IMG/VR virus record: IMGVR_UViG_3300030108_005626
Span: 1-64,000 of that record
Direction: 5' to 3' (one strand)
From: a virus
Length of the DNA: 64,000 nucleotides
The first letter of the stretch is position 1; every line of letters begins with the position of its first letter. Shown here piece by piece: positions 31,839-42,345 of this stretch. Under the pieces are notes generated by a model, which did not search any database, had not been told where the DNA came from, and saw only the letters and a program-made list of their open reading frames with translations. The position numbers and the translations under genes were made by a program.

Positions 31839-33494
31839 TTGGGAAATTTTCTCAAAAATACAACATTACTTTCTCCGGATACAGTGTTTTACGACGCAGA
31901 ATTTGACACTGGCGCCGGTCATGCTAAAAAACTATTAGAAGAGCGATCAGTACCAAACTCTTTCAGAACTAAAAAATATTATTACGGTGAATTCATACAA
32001 CAAGGATTTCCAGATGGTATAGGTGCAGTGTCGGGCGACTGCATGTTTGATCCATTTTTATCATCTTTAAGACTAAATTCTCAGGGAGGTACCGAAGACG
32101 CCGATTTTAAACCTTTTATATGCGTTGTGAATGTACCTGAACTTTCTGGAGTACAGACCCCCCCTTTAGATGATCCGGATAGGATGTTTATCATAGAAAA
32201 ACTAATGACAAATGGTTTTATTTTTAAATCATATGATTACGTGGGAGAGACACCGGAACCAGGACAAGAAGTTTGTGTATCTTTTGTTAATGCTGAGACT
32301 CGTGAAGACGCGATTTTTGAATTTCCATTAAAAGGATCTGGCAATGCTAGTTTAATGCAAAAAATGGCAAATTCAGGTGGTAATCAATCACCACATTCAG
32401 CAGGAGGCAAAAGTCGCAGTGCAAAAAAATTCTATGGTAGTTGTGGCGGCAAAGGTGGTTCAGATGGTGAAGATCCACGTAAATTTAAAAGAAAGAAGAA
32501 AAAACCAAAGAACGCCGGGTACCCACCAGGAGGCGCCGCAGTCCCAGGAACACCAAAACCTGAACCGTCAAAACCACCGGCAAATAAAAGTAAACCAAAA
32601 AAACCATCAAACAAACAAAAAAACAAAGAATTGCCCTCTAGTAAAAAAGGTAAAAAAGGGTTGCCAAAATGTAATAGCAGAGGAAAAACAATTTTTTGGA
32701 AACCATCTGGCAAATCTGATTTACCTCAAGTTGAGGCGTTTGGCAAAGATGCTCTTTTTGGTTTAGACATATCAGGTTGGAATGCGCCAAGAAAAATAGA
32801 TGCATCTGTGTTTAAAAACAATGGAGTCGATTTTATAATCATAAAATTATCTCAAGGTACAAGCACTTCAAATAAATTTATTATTGATCACATGGCGAAA
32901 CTTAAAAATTCTGGTATATTATTAGCGCCATATCACTTTAGTGCTGCACAAAAATCTACAGAAACTAATTTTAAAAAAAGGGCGCAGAGGGAAATAGATG
33001 TTTTCTCTAGAGAAATAGACAAGCACTTTGATGGTAAACCAGACTTAGTTCCCTCAATTGACTTTGAAAGTGGACATGGAGGCAGAAGACATCCAACACC
33101 ATATGGAAATACTGTCAAAGGTCATAACTTAAATGTGCAATTTCACTTAGAGTTAGCAAAAATACTTAGAAAAAGATACGGCAAACGACCTTTGGTATAC
33201 ACTGCAGCTTGGGCAAGAGGTGCCTATTTTAAAAAAGCAGATTCTGGTTTACTAGCAGAATTTGGATCAGAGACTTTTGTATGGTGGGCGGAATATGCTA
33301 GAGGTGGCAATGGATATTTGACAAGTGGACCTATAGGTGGATCTAAATCCAGATCTTTTAAACCTTGGTCGACCACGCATATATGGCAGTTTTCAGGCGC
33401 AGGACAGTTTCAAGATTTTTATAAGCAAGGTGTGAAAGCAACGTTTGATTTTAACGCGATGAGGCGAAGCACACTATCAAAACTAAAATTATAA
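31839..33494 (+). CDS. Baseplate hub with GH25 lysozyme domain (gp5-like)
   Basis: The protein (551 aa) starts with TTG eight bases after AAGGAGA. Residues 1 to about 190 resemble the OB-fold-containing front of hub proteins. Residues from about 190 to 300 form a Lys/Pro/Gly linker. Residues from about 305 onward are a GH25 muramidase: FGLDISGWN, DFIIIKLSQGT, APYHFS, PSIDFE with D408 and E410 as the likely catalytic pair, and HIWQFSGAG. T4 gp5 carries a different lysozyme (GH24 type), so the wall-cutting module is replaced here. It would open peptidoglycan during injection. It is followed by the spike gene. Confidence 0.82.
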   Translation: MGNFLKNTTLLSPDTVFYDAEFDTGAGHAKKLLEERSVPNSFRTKKYYYGEFIQQGFPDGIGAVSGDCMFDPFLSSLRLNSQGGTEDADFKPFICVVNVPELSGVQTPPLDDPDRMFIIEKLMTNGFIFKSYDYVGETPEPGQEVCVSFVNAETREDAIFEFPLKGSGNASLMQKMANSGGNQSPHSAGGKSRSAKKFYGSCGGKGGSDGEDPRKFKRKKKKPKNAGYPPGGAAVPGTPKPEPSKPPANKSKPKKPSNKQKNKELPSSKKGKKGLPKCNSRGKTIFWKPSGKSDLPQVEAFGKDALFGLDISGWNAPRKIDASVFKNNGVDFIIIKLSQGTSTSNKFIIDHMAKLKNSGILLAPYHFSAAQKSTETNFKKRAQREIDVFSREIDKHFDGKPDLVPSIDFESGHGGRRHPTPYGNTVKGHNLNVQFHLELAKILRKRYGKRPLVYTAAWARGAYFKKADSGLLAEFGSETFVWWAEYARGGNGYLTSGPIGGSKSRSFKPWSTTHIWQFSGAGQFQDFYKQGVKATFDFNAMRRSTLSKLKL

Positions 33495-33506
33495 GGTAAA
33501 TATAAC

Positions 33507-34490
33507 ATGGCACTTATAGACGCATTTAATACATCTGCACTTTCAGAGACACAAAAAAGAGATTTAAATCTTTTACCCACAGAGGCATCAGTTACTAAAA
33601 GAGGAATACAGGGGGATGTATTAATTGAACCAAAACCTAATCCGATAAAAAGAAAGGGTAGTAAATTAATACAAGGAACAAACAATGCTGATATTACCAT
33701 TGGAACTGATCAACCAGGTGAGATTGGAAGTGGTTATGGTAGTCAAACAGGAGCAGGCGCAATTGATTTGGTTGCTGGCAGAATGTCATCAGATATCAGA
33801 ACTCAAATAGAAAACAAAAGGGGAATAAAAAGTACCCCTTTATATGTGGACAATAACTTATCTTTAGATGCATCAAGAATAACAATTGCACAGAAAACAG
33901 ATGTCGATGCAAATTTTGCTCTAGCAGATGGTATGTCAGGCGATACTAAGGCAAAAGCAGCGATTGCATTGAAGTCTGATAGCATTAGAATTATGTCTAG
34001 AGATGGTGGCGTAAAAATTCTTACTCGCACTGATAAAACTAATTCTTTGGGCAGCAAATCTATATCAATCCCAAGGATTGAAATGATAGCAGGAAATCAA
34101 GACAGGAACATTCAAGCATCAACAAAGTCTAGTAAAAACAATGTGGTCGTTAGAGATGTGTTAAATAGATTAGATGAGTTGAATAGTTCTTTAGATAGTT
34201 TTATTACTTCGCAGATTGAGTTTAATAACCAAGTAGCATCACATACGCATTCATCGCCCATGTCTATGGCAATTGGCACCGCAGCAGGAGGCGGTCCAGG
34301 AATGATTAACGGTGGCAAGGTATTGCCAAGTGGCGGTCTAATGTCTGGGGGTAGTAAAGTTTATGGCATGGAAATGATATCAAAGTTTGATTCTATAATA
34401 AATAAACTTAAAGTGTCTATCTTACAACTTAACGGCACTGAAGTCTTTGGTGAAAAACAAAGCGGAAGCAAAAGCACATTCACCACTTAA
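33507..34490 (+). CDS. Baseplate central spike protein with HxH apex motif
   Basis: The protein (327 aa) has a glycine- and serine-rich N-terminal half. It then has repeating beta segments (LDASRITIAQKTDVDANF, KAAIALKSDSIRIMSRDGGVKI) like the triple-stranded beta-helix of gp5-type needles. ASHTHSS, with H246 and H248, matches the HxH motif that binds a metal ion at the tip of P2 gpV-like spikes. It is then glycine-rich to the end. In T4 the needle is part of gp5; here it is a separate gene just after the hub. Confidence 0.7.
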   Translation: MALIDAFNTSALSETQKRDLNLLPTEASVTKRGIQGDVLIEPKPNPIKRKGSKLIQGTNNADITIGTDQPGEIGSGYGSQTGAGAIDLVAGRMSSDIRTQIENKRGIKSTPLYVDNNLSLDASRITIAQKTDVDANFALADGMSGDTKAKAAIALKSDSIRIMSRDGGVKILTRTDKTNSLGSKSISIPRIEMIAGNQDRNIQASTKSSKNNVVVRDVLNRLDELNSSLDSFITSQIEFNNQVASHTHSSPMSMAIGTAAGGGPGMINGGKVLPSGGLMSGGSKVYGMEMISKFDSIINKLKVSILQLNGTEVFGEKQSGSKSTFTT

Positions 34491-34499
34491 GGAAAAAAA

Positions 34500-37400
34500 A
34501 TGGCAAATATTTCAAGATGGTATACGGAAGATTTAATAGTTGAATTAACTGAAAAAGAGACACAAACGGCGCTCAATAAATCAACAAGAGACAATATTGA
34601 TCTTGCTTCTCTTGCAGATTGGTTCAGCAATCCAAATGATGAATATTATCAATTAAATCTTTCTTTTCCTATAAATTATAGCGACGATTCTATTTCTTTT
34701 TTGAAGGATGGAAAATTTAATGATATTGAAAAATTTTCTGATCTTGATTTTATAGGAGAATTGCAAGAAAAGGGCGCTGAAACTTATGTAAAAAATGGTT
34801 TGCCAAAAGATTTAAGAGAATATATTATTTTTACATTAGAGAGCGCCACCACTATAAGTGAAAATCAAGAAAAATTAATTGAGATATATAACACTCTTGT
34901 GGATGATTGCTTTATAACCGGAAGATTTTTCATTGATACTGGTAAAAAAGAAACCGGATCATTAATTTATTTTCAAGTAATACTTCGCCTTCGAGAAGAA
35001 TCAGTAGACTTCTTTGCAGATGTATCATCGACCATACCAACTTCTTCCGACTTACAATCCTCAATTACAGTAGGACCATTCAACTTTCTTGATCATGCTG
35101 GGTATTACTATAACAATATTTCTAGTAACGGCAATGTCTCTTTTGATCACTTCCGCAGCGCAGATAAAGCTTTAAGATACTGTAAGGATTTAAATTTTAA
35201 AAACAGAGGTGCTGGAAATGCAAGTTATATTGTTGATTTTAACAGACTAAGCGCTCAAATATATGATTTATATTCTAGAGTCGCGACACTGTTTGGCAAA
35301 GATGGCGTAAAAGATTTAACAGATAAAAAAATATCACTAAAAGATGTTGATATAGTTTATTATTTACAGTACATTGAAGATCCAGAAGGTAATGTAACTA
35401 ATATAAATTTTGTGTCATATGATATGTATATCAATTCCAACGCGCCAAATAAGTATTCTGGCGCTGAAGAAATATTAACTGTTATCACTGCCGACACATC
35501 TTTAGAATTTGCTGACCGAGCTTTTTCAGACAACGTTTTACATATATTAGCAAACTTGCCCAAGATACATGCATATTTTAAAAAGACTAAAAAGTCAGAC
35601 TTTGATTTAGATTTTTTTGTAAAAGAATTTATTTTTAGATACAAAAAAAGACCAGAAGTGAAAGAGTCCACTAAAGTTTTTAATAATGGAAAGTCAAACT
35701 ATAAAACAAAAGATGATGTTGATTTAGAAAGAACTGGAATGACTCCTGCTCAAAAAAATGAAATATTTAACCAAACAAGAAAAAAAGTTGTGCAGGTTGG
35801 CGATCAAGCATTTTTAAATGTCCTTGCAAAAGGCAAGCAATTGACAACAGAAAAACAAATCTTTGATGTTGTGCTCAATGTTATACCACTATCAGAATTA
35901 ATTTTAACTGCCGCAACTTGTTTATCTAAGTTTATTCAAGAATCCCCAGTAAAAAAAGTTTGTCGAACTGTAATAAGAAATTTAAATCTTGAACAAGTTG
36001 ATGAATTGCTTTCGTATATAAACACAAGCACCACAAATGAGACAAATAAGTTAAGGCAACTTATTCTAGATAGTGCAATAGATACAAACGATAGGCAGTC
36101 GTTTAAAAACTTTTTATTAGAATTGGCAGACTCCCAGATATCTGATGATGATTTTTTATGCATAGTCATATTTGCAGCGATACCTGCCGCAATCGGAATG
36201 TTGAGTACATTTGGAAAAGAAGAGGTGCAGGGATTTATAAACCAAGTAGAAAGAACCATAGAAGGCGAAATAGATAAACTATCTAGACAAGTAGTAGATG
36301 AAATAAATGATAATATAGATAAAGGTGCAAATTTTTTAAGAGAGGAACTTATCAACCCGGCAGCAGAAGTATTTACAGCAATTGAAGATTCTCTTGCAAA
36401 CCATCCATTTCTTAGTTTCACCGGTGATTGGAAAACACAAATTCAACAATTGATATTGGAACTTGTAAGAAATTTAATTGTTAATTTGACAGGTCGTTTG
36501 ATACAAGAGATTGCTTATATGTGCGAGGGTTCAAGTAAGTCTGATTTTGCGAACATGAATTCTTTAATACCGAATGATGCAAACTTTCCTAATTTATCTG
36601 GACCAGTTGTGCCTTTTGAGTTAGATAATATTGGAATGCAAGAACTCATCCCAGATGAAAGCGCTTATGGTGATTTAAAAGAGTTTCTAGACGATTTTGG
36701 GGATGGAGATGAGATATCATCTGATTTGATTGAAAGTTTTATTGAATCTATGGCAGAAATACTAACAATATCTGAGATGTGTACCTTAGTTGCAGATGAT
36801 GCGAGTGACGTTAATTATTCCTTTATTTTAAACAAAGTTTGGAGTGGTCTGTTAAGTTTAGAGAAGTTTGCAATAATAAAACAAAGATTAAAAACGATAG
36901 GAAACTTAGATTTATTCTTTTCTATTTTAGCAGACAAAATAGATAAAAGTTTTTGCGCTCGAAAACTTCAAGACTTGGAAAATACAAAAAAAATTCTTTC
37001 AGAAATTTGTGATCCCGTTTCAAATTCTGCTTTGATAGACGACTTAAAGAAAAAAGCAAGTGATTCTGCAATTCAAAATCTATTAAATCAAGAAGATGAA
37101 ATTGTTAATGATTTACTTGATGCGATTTACAATTTAAACAATCCACAAAAACCAGTTGCGTTTTGCGGTCCAGAGGCGGATCGTAAAGGTGTTGAACCAC
37201 TATTTTCATCATTACAACACCCAAGTATGACATACCTAGATCAACAATATTTAAAATCTATCTTAAGTGGAACAGTGTCAATATTCGAATCAAACTTAGC
37301 ATCATTCAAATCAATAATGTTAAACTTAGAAGGGATATCAAACCCTTCTGATGTGATGAATAAAATAAATAATGCTTCTAATAACGTCGTAGGCACAATG

Positions 37401-40082
37401 GCCTCCGCGTATGGTTTTGATAATGAAAACTCTGGCGAGGTCAGTTTAAATGACACAGTATATAATAAATTATCAAAAAACGATTTGTCGAGCAAGGTTA
37501 AAAATAACGCTTTTGTTGCTAGACAAGTTAATCAACAATTGTTATCATTTTCTGACATAGGATTAGTTAATTCAAATGAGCAAAATAAAACAGTGTCTCT
37601 TGGTATAGATTTTTCCAATAACAGCATCATCGATGAGAGAATTTTATTAAATTTTAATTTTGATAACTCACCTCACAATGTTTTTGGAAATGCAGAAACT
37701 CCTGAAAATTCTGTGGACTTTTTGATACAAAATCCAACTGTTAATCAAGATAGAAGATATACTAACTCTTTAGGCGGTAACGATTATCTTAATTTTAAAG
37801 ATATAGTAAACACTTTTGATAACACAAATTCAATTGATAACATAATTAAATCTAATTTTTTAGAAAATATAGGATTTTATTCCAATTTAACATCTCAAAT
37901 TATAAAAGAACACGCCGAATACATAACAAAGCAAGATCTATTTAAAGCAGAAAATTTTAAAGATCTTAAGTTGAATAGAAGTAATCTGTGTGAACAATCT
38001 ATACTAATAATACAAGACATACTTTCTGAATTGTCAAGCAATATAGGCGATGTAGAGTGTAAATTTGGTCTTGGATCTATTCCCTCTGCTAGAGAGTTGG
38101 GTCAGATTTATGCACTGTTGACTGCTTATATAAGAGTCATTACTATTAGCGAAATGCTAAAAAGTTTTTTCGTCTTTTCGTCTTTTAGTATTGATGCTTT
38201 GTTGCCATCTGGAAGCGAAAACGATTCTTCATCTTTTTATTTTCAATACTTAGTAGATCAAGTATCAGAGAGGATTACATCTGACAATCAAAATGAGTTT
38301 ATAAACACAGATTCAATGACTGATTATTTAATTACAGTGTATGCAGGAAAAAATAACTTAGAAAAAAATCAAGTTGTTATACTGGATGTATTTAAAGAGA
38401 TTATTGGAAGTTCTATTGTTTTAATGCAAAACAAGTTTAAACAAAAATTACAAAAAGCAGGGTATAATTCTAACATAGGTGAGTTTACAGATGAATATTC
38501 TAATCAAAACACTCCCTATTATCAAGTGTACTCAAATTTAAAATCTACAGGTTTTGGGGGTGGGGATTTAACTCCTGCATCGGCAAACTACTCTGTCAAT
38601 CACGAAGACGCTTATTATACGATATCCAGTAACTATGGATCGATATACGGTGATATTCCAGGGTCAAGGTTAATAAATGGCGGATTTTTTACAGAAAGGG
38701 GTGTTGACATCAGAAGAATATATAAAGGAGATCCTGAATTACTATACACAGAAGAATTACATCAATTAATAATGGATGAATTAAATACAAAATCGGAAAC
38801 TATGTCACAGTCAATCTATACCGCACTAAAAGCCTTAGGAGCATCTATAGGGAATATTCCCTCAAACTGGGAGCGCCCACCAGCCCAAATAATACCGTCC
38901 ATTGGCGGAACTTTAGCAATAATCAACATAGGAGAAGTATATAATCTAAACATAAAAAATGGAGCATTGAAAAATTTATTTGGGAGCAGGATGTATGGGG
39001 GAACACTTAAATCTGCTTTCCAAATAGATAATACGTTCGCGGCAGCAACTCCAGAGGAACTTCGAACGTTGTCATTATTTGAAGGTTTAATGGGAAACCC
39101 ACCATTCGACGTAAATGAAATGTTAAACTCGATTGGTGAATTAAGAAAATTTTTGGATGATTATTTGGACCATGATGGAGAAGCTTATCAAGCATATATT
39201 ACTCTTACAGGTAAGTTCTATTTAAATACATTCTTTAAAAGGTTTAACTATTACGCATCGCATAACCTTTTATTGAAAGTTGATGGAAATCCCTTGCTAG
39301 AGAATTTATACAATACAGTAAAAGATAGTATGTTTCCTACTCACTTTCCCGGATTATCAATTTTATCTAAAAAAGCATTTGTTGAATCTGCTGTGTTTAA
39401 TAAAAAATACTTTCAAAAAGATTCAGATACGCTGTATTTTAAATTACCCCTTCTTTATTTCAGAAGAGGTTTTAACGCATCTTTGTCGTCGCAACCAGTG
39501 TCTGCAGAACCATATGCGATGGAATCAAATTATCTACCTGGGCAACCTTTAGATGCTCTAGGTCAAGCATTCACTGCATCTAATTTTTCTAGTACTCCGC
39601 AAGGTTTAAAAAATATTATAGCAAGTAGTTCAGAATATAAATCACTCATAGATAACATACAATATAAAAATGTTCTCTCTTTTGTGTCTATTTTGGTAAC
39701 AGAATTGATTCAGAAAAATTATCCTTTAGTCAATAGTATGTTTGATAGCACACTGGCAAACATAAGATCAAACTTAGCTCAATTGTTAAACATTGCAAAT
39801 AGAGGCAACGATCCTGATTTTTATAAAAACAATCCATTCCAAGAACTACCTTCGGTGGAATATGATATGGATTTGGTTTCTCTTGTGCTTCAAGCGCTGC
39901 TACAAGCTATAGCAAATATATCAGATCCTACCTGGGTAACTCCCTGGTTTGCACCTGGACCACTATCTCCAATTGGAATTATTGCTAAAATTCTAGATGG
40001 AGCAGGAGATTCAAATCCAAATGACAATCGAGATAAAGCGAAGGGTGCTATAGATAATGATTTGTTATGTGAAGATGACTAA
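34500..40082 (+). CDS. Giant baseplate-region virion protein, unknown function (1,860 aa)
   Basis: The N-terminus (MANISRWYTEDLIVELTEKE) is soluble-looking, with no signal peptide. Most of the chain is mixed helical with many Asn/Ser/Asp residues. A region around residues 560-680 contains a hydrophobic stretch (DDDFLCIVIFAAIPAAIGML) and heptad-like helices. The C-terminus is Pro/Gly/Asp-rich. It lies between the spike and gp25-like genes, so it is probably a baseplate or hub-associated structural protein. No enzymatic motif or recognised family was found. GGAA precedes the ATG. Confidence 0.7.
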   Translation: MANISRWYTEDLIVELTEKETQTALNKSTRDNIDLASLADWFSNPNDEYYQLNLSFPINYSDDSISFLKDGKFNDIEKFSDLDFIGELQEKGAETYVKNGLPKDLREYIIFTLESATTISENQEKLIEIYNTLVDDCFITGRFFIDTGKKETGSLIYFQVILRLREESVDFFADVSSTIPTSSDLQSSITVGPFNFLDHAGYYYNNISSNGNVSFDHFRSADKALRYCKDLNFKNRGAGNASYIVDFNRLSAQIYDLYSRVATLFGKDGVKDLTDKKISLKDVDIVYYLQYIEDPEGNVTNINFVSYDMYINSNAPNKYSGAEEILTVITADTSLEFADRAFSDNVLHILANLPKIHAYFKKTKKSDFDLDFFVKEFIFRYKKRPEVKESTKVFNNGKSNYKTKDDVDLERTGMTPAQKNEIFNQTRKKVVQVGDQAFLNVLAKGKQLTTEKQIFDVVLNVIPLSELILTAATCLSKFIQESPVKKVCRTVIRNLNLEQVDELLSYINTSTTNETNKLRQLILDSAIDTNDRQSFKNFLLELADSQISDDDFLCIVIFAAIPAAIGMLSTFGKEEVQGFINQVERTIEGEIDKLSRQVVDEINDNIDKGANFLREELINPAAEVFTAIEDSLANHPFLSFTGDWKTQIQQLILELVRNLIVNLTGRLIQEIAYMCEGSSKSDFANMNSLIPNDANFPNLSGPVVPFELDNIGMQELIPDESAYGDLKEFLDDFGDGDEISSDLIESFIESMAEILTISEMCTLVADDASDVNYSFILNKVWSGLLSLEKFAIIKQRLKTIGNLDLFFSILADKIDKSFCARKLQDLENTKKILSEICDPVSNSALIDDLKKKASDSAIQNLLNQEDEIVNDLLDAIYNLNNPQKPVAFCGPEADRKGVEPLFSSLQHPSMTYLDQQYLKSILSGTVSIFESNLASFKSIMLNLEGISNPSDVMNKINNASNNVVGTMASAYGFDNENSGEVSLNDTVYNKLSKNDLSSKVKNNAFVARQVNQQLLSFSDIGLVNSNEQNKTVSLGIDFSNNSIIDERILLNFNFDNSPHNVFGNAETPENSVDFLIQNPTVNQDRRYTNSLGGNDYLNFKDIVNTFDNTNSIDNIIKSNFLENIGFYSNLTSQIIKEHAEYITKQDLFKAENFKDLKLNRSNLCEQSILIIQDILSELSSNIGDVECKFGLGSIPSARELGQIYALLTAYIRVITISEMLKSFFVFSSFSIDALLPSGSENDSSSFYFQYLVDQVSERITSDNQNEFINTDSMTDYLITVYAGKNNLEKNQVVILDVFKEIIGSSIVLMQNKFKQKLQKAGYNSNIGEFTDEYSNQNTPYYQVYSNLKSTGFGGGDLTPASANYSVNHEDAYYTISSNYGSIYGDIPGSRLINGGFFTERGVDIRRIYKGDPELLYTEELHQLIMDELNTKSETMSQSIYTALKALGASIGNIPSNWERPPAQIIPSIGGTLAIINIGEVYNLNIKNGALKNLFGSRMYGGTLKSAFQIDNTFAAATPEELRTLSLFEGLMGNPPFDVNEMLNSIGELRKFLDDYLDHDGEAYQAYITLTGKFYLNTFFKRFNYYASHNLLLKVDGNPLLENLYNTVKDSMFPTHFPGLSILSKKAFVESAVFNKKYFQKDSDTLYFKLPLLYFRRGFNASLSSQPVSAEPYAMESNYLPGQPLDALGQAFTASNFSSTPQGLKNIIASSSEYKSLIDNIQYKNVLSFVSILVTELIQKNYPLVNSMFDSTLANIRSNLAQLLNIANRGNDPDFYKNNPFQELPSVEYDMDLVSLVLQALLQAIANISDPTWVTPWFAPGPLSPIGIIAKILDGAGDSNPNDNRDKAKGAIDNDLLCEDD

Positions 40083-40113
40083 AATCAAAATGGTTAGTAA
40101 TTTTCAATAAAAC

Positions 40114-40121
40114 TATTTATA
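40114..40121 (+). promoter_or_regulatory. Candidate AT-rich promoter element before the gp25-like gene
   Basis: AACTATTTATAAAA (40111-40124) lies in the 55-base gap before the gp25-like gene, just ahead of AAGGAG. The 9-base core ACTATTTAT recurs at 6903 upstream of the PhoH gene. On the minus strand it reads TATAAATA. It may be a late-promoter variant or chance; orientation is uncertain. Confidence 0.25.
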
Positions 40122-40137
40122 AAAAAGGAGTATAGGG

Positions 40138-40536
40138 ATGCCTGTTGGATTAGATGCCGCTTTACCTTTAACAAAAGATAATGATGATGCGTTTTACACT
40201 CTAACAAAAACTTTAAAAGAGAACACTCAACAAAAAGTAAAAATGCTAATGCTAACTGCTCCTGGTGAAAGAATTATGATACCGGAATATGGAGTTGGAC
40301 TAAAAAACTTTTTATTTGAAAATACACCCGAGTTTGATATATTCTCTAGAATTAAAGAACAAGTTAGAACTTTTTTACCTGAAATAACAATTGTATCTTT
40401 ACAAATATCTCAAGCGGACGAAAAACTAGTTTCCAAGACTGGGCAAAGAAACAGTTTATCAATATATTTTTCATACTTAATAGACGGAATTAACTTACAA
40501 GACAGTGTAAACATTGTCGAGACAATTGATACATAG
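40138..40536 (+). CDS. 25: Baseplate wedge subunit, gp25-like
   Basis: The protein (132 aa) has the gp25/W/GpW-lysozyme-like family pattern: VKMLMLTAPGERIMIPEYGVGLKNFLFENT, followed by IKEQVRTFLPEI. gp25 joins the wedge core with gp6 and gp53 in T4 and is a sheath-priming element. AAGGAG lies seven bases before the ATG. The gp6-like gene follows directly, the usual order. Confidence 0.88.
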   Translation: MPVGLDAALPLTKDNDDAFYTLTKTLKENTQQKVKMLMLTAPGERIMIPEYGVGLKNFLFENTPEFDIFSRIKEQVRTFLPEITIVSLQISQADEKLVSKTGQRNSLSIYFSYLIDGINLQDSVNIVETIDT

Positions 40537-40548
40537 GGAAAATAATAT

Positions 40549-42345
40549 ATGCCTGAAAGAAAACCAGCAATAAATTATACGAGTAGAGATTTTACAACCA
40601 TAAAGAGTGACTTGGTTAATTATGCGAGAAGGTACTATCCTGATTCATTTAAAGATTTTACTGTAAATTCATTTGGTTCCTTAATGTTAGATACCGTGTC
40701 TTACGTTGGTGACATTCTTTCTTTTTACTTAGATTATCAAGTTAATGAGACTTTTCTTTCAACTGCTACAGATTATGATAACGTGTTGAAAATATCTCGA
40801 CAACTTGGATTAAAACCAAATCTAGCACCGGCATCTTTCGGTTTTTTAACTTTTTTTATATTAGTACCGGCAACAAACAACGGCGGTCCAGATTTTGATT
40901 ACGCCCCAATATTAAAATCAAATAGTCAATTTAGAAGCGCAGGCGGTAAAACGTTTACCTTGTTAGAAGATGTAAACTTTAAAGATTCCCAATCAAATGA
41001 AATAGTTGTCGGTGAAGTTGACAATGATACAGGGGTACCAATTTCTTTTGCAGTTAGAGCTAGAGGTCAGGCAATATCAGGAGAACTTGCAGTACATCAG
41101 GCAAGAATTGGAGAGTTTGCAAAGTTTCAAAAAATCGAGGTACCGGGACAAAACATAACAGAAATTGTTTCTGTTATAGATTCAGATGGAAATCCTTATT
41201 TTGAGGTTGATTACTTATCTCAAAACACAATATACGTACCAGTAATAAATTCTGGTGAAGATAGTTCTACAGTGCCGAATATACTTAAACCGGTTGCAGT
41301 TCCAAGAAGATTTACAGTTATACAAGAAAGAGATAGTGTATTTTTACAATTCGGTTTTGGAAAAAATGAAGGGGTCGAAGAGGTTTTAGATCCTAGTAAC
41401 ATCTTAACGAAGACGCATGGAAAAAACTATATAACAGATGACTCTTTTGATCCTGCTTCTCTCATAAAAACAGATAGTTTGGGTATATCCCCAAACAACA
41501 CGCTACTGACAATTGTTTATAGAATAAACGATTCTACTGCAACTAACACGGGTATTGGAACAATTACTAGCGTCGTAGATCCAATATTTTCTTTTGAAAG
41601 TCAAACTAGTTTAAACGCCAGTTCAGTATCTTCAGTTAGGAATAGTCTGGAAGTTATAAATGAGGAACCGTTTGTTGGAGGTGATGCACTGCCCACTTCT
41701 GATGAATTAAAGCAGAGAGCTTATGGTGTGTACTCAATGCAAAATCGAATTGTTACGAAAGAAGATTTCATAACGGCAGCATACAACATGCCACCAAGTT
41801 TCGGTTCCATAAAGAAAGTCAATGTGTATCAAGATTCAGACAGTTTTAACCAAAGAAACATAAATCTATTTGTTTTATCACAAGATAATTTAGGTAATTT
41901 ACAAAAAGCAAATAGCACTGTAAAAAGTAACTTAAAAACTTATCTAAGTAGACTTAAAATGATGAATGACACAATTGACATTTTAGATGCTAATATAATA
42001 AATTTACAAATAAACTATAAAGTTGTTGGGTTTTCAGACGCAAGTAAATATTCTGTTTTAGATTCAGCAAAAGAAAGTTTAGCGAATTTCTTTCAAAGCA
42101 GAAAAAACTTTGATATTGGTGAACCATTTAGTATTACAGATGTGTTTTCAGTTTTAAAAAATTCACCTTTGGTTTTAGATGTTTTAGAAGTAGATGTAAC
42201 TGTGCAAAGTGGACCTGATTATTCTAGTAGTAATTTTTCTACTATTTTAAACAAAACTAGAGACGGAAGAAAAATAAATTGTCCACCAGACTCTATCTTT
42301 GAAATTAAATTTCCAAATACGGACATTGTAGGGACTATTCAATAA
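40549..42345 (+). CDS. 6: Baseplate wedge subunit, gp6-like
   Basis: The protein (598 aa) opens with INYTSRDFTTIKSDLVNYARRYY and NSFGSLMLDTVSYVGDILSFYLDYQ, a strongly conserved N-terminus of marine T4-like gp6 proteins. The later part has a gpJ/baseplate-J-like core (DELKQRAYGVYSMQNRIVTKEDFITAAY) with a typical end-domain. gp6 forms the inner baseplate ring that holds the wedges together. It overlaps the next gene by one base. Confidence 0.88.
   Translation: MPERKPAINYTSRDFTTIKSDLVNYARRYYPDSFKDFTVNSFGSLMLDTVSYVGDILSFYLDYQVNETFLSTATDYDNVLKISRQLGLKPNLAPASFGFLTFFILVPATNNGGPDFDYAPILKSNSQFRSAGGKTFTLLEDVNFKDSQSNEIVVGEVDNDTGVPISFAVRARGQAISGELAVHQARIGEFAKFQKIEVPGQNITEIVSVIDSDGNPYFEVDYLSQNTIYVPVINSGEDSSTVPNILKPVAVPRRFTVIQERDSVFLQFGFGKNEGVEEVLDPSNILTKTHGKNYITDDSFDPASLIKTDSLGISPNNTLLTIVYRINDSTATNTGIGTITSVVDPIFSFESQTSLNASSVSSVRNSLEVINEEPFVGGDALPTSDELKQRAYGVYSMQNRIVTKEDFITAAYNMPPSFGSIKKVNVYQDSDSFNQRNINLFVLSQDNLGNLQKANSTVKSNLKTYLSRLKMMNDTIDILDANIINLQINYKVVGFSDASKYSVLDSAKESLANFFQSRKNFDIGEPFSITDVFSVLKNSPLVLDVLEVDVTVQSGPDYSSSNFSTILNKTRDGRKINCPPDSIFEIKFPNTDIVGTIQ

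Noticed and set aside
32377-32766. 129-residue lysine/asparagine/glutamine-rich ORF inside the hub gene
   Set aside because: It is a frame shadow of the Lys/Pro-rich linker; it has no ribosome site and the hub reading frame is intact across it.
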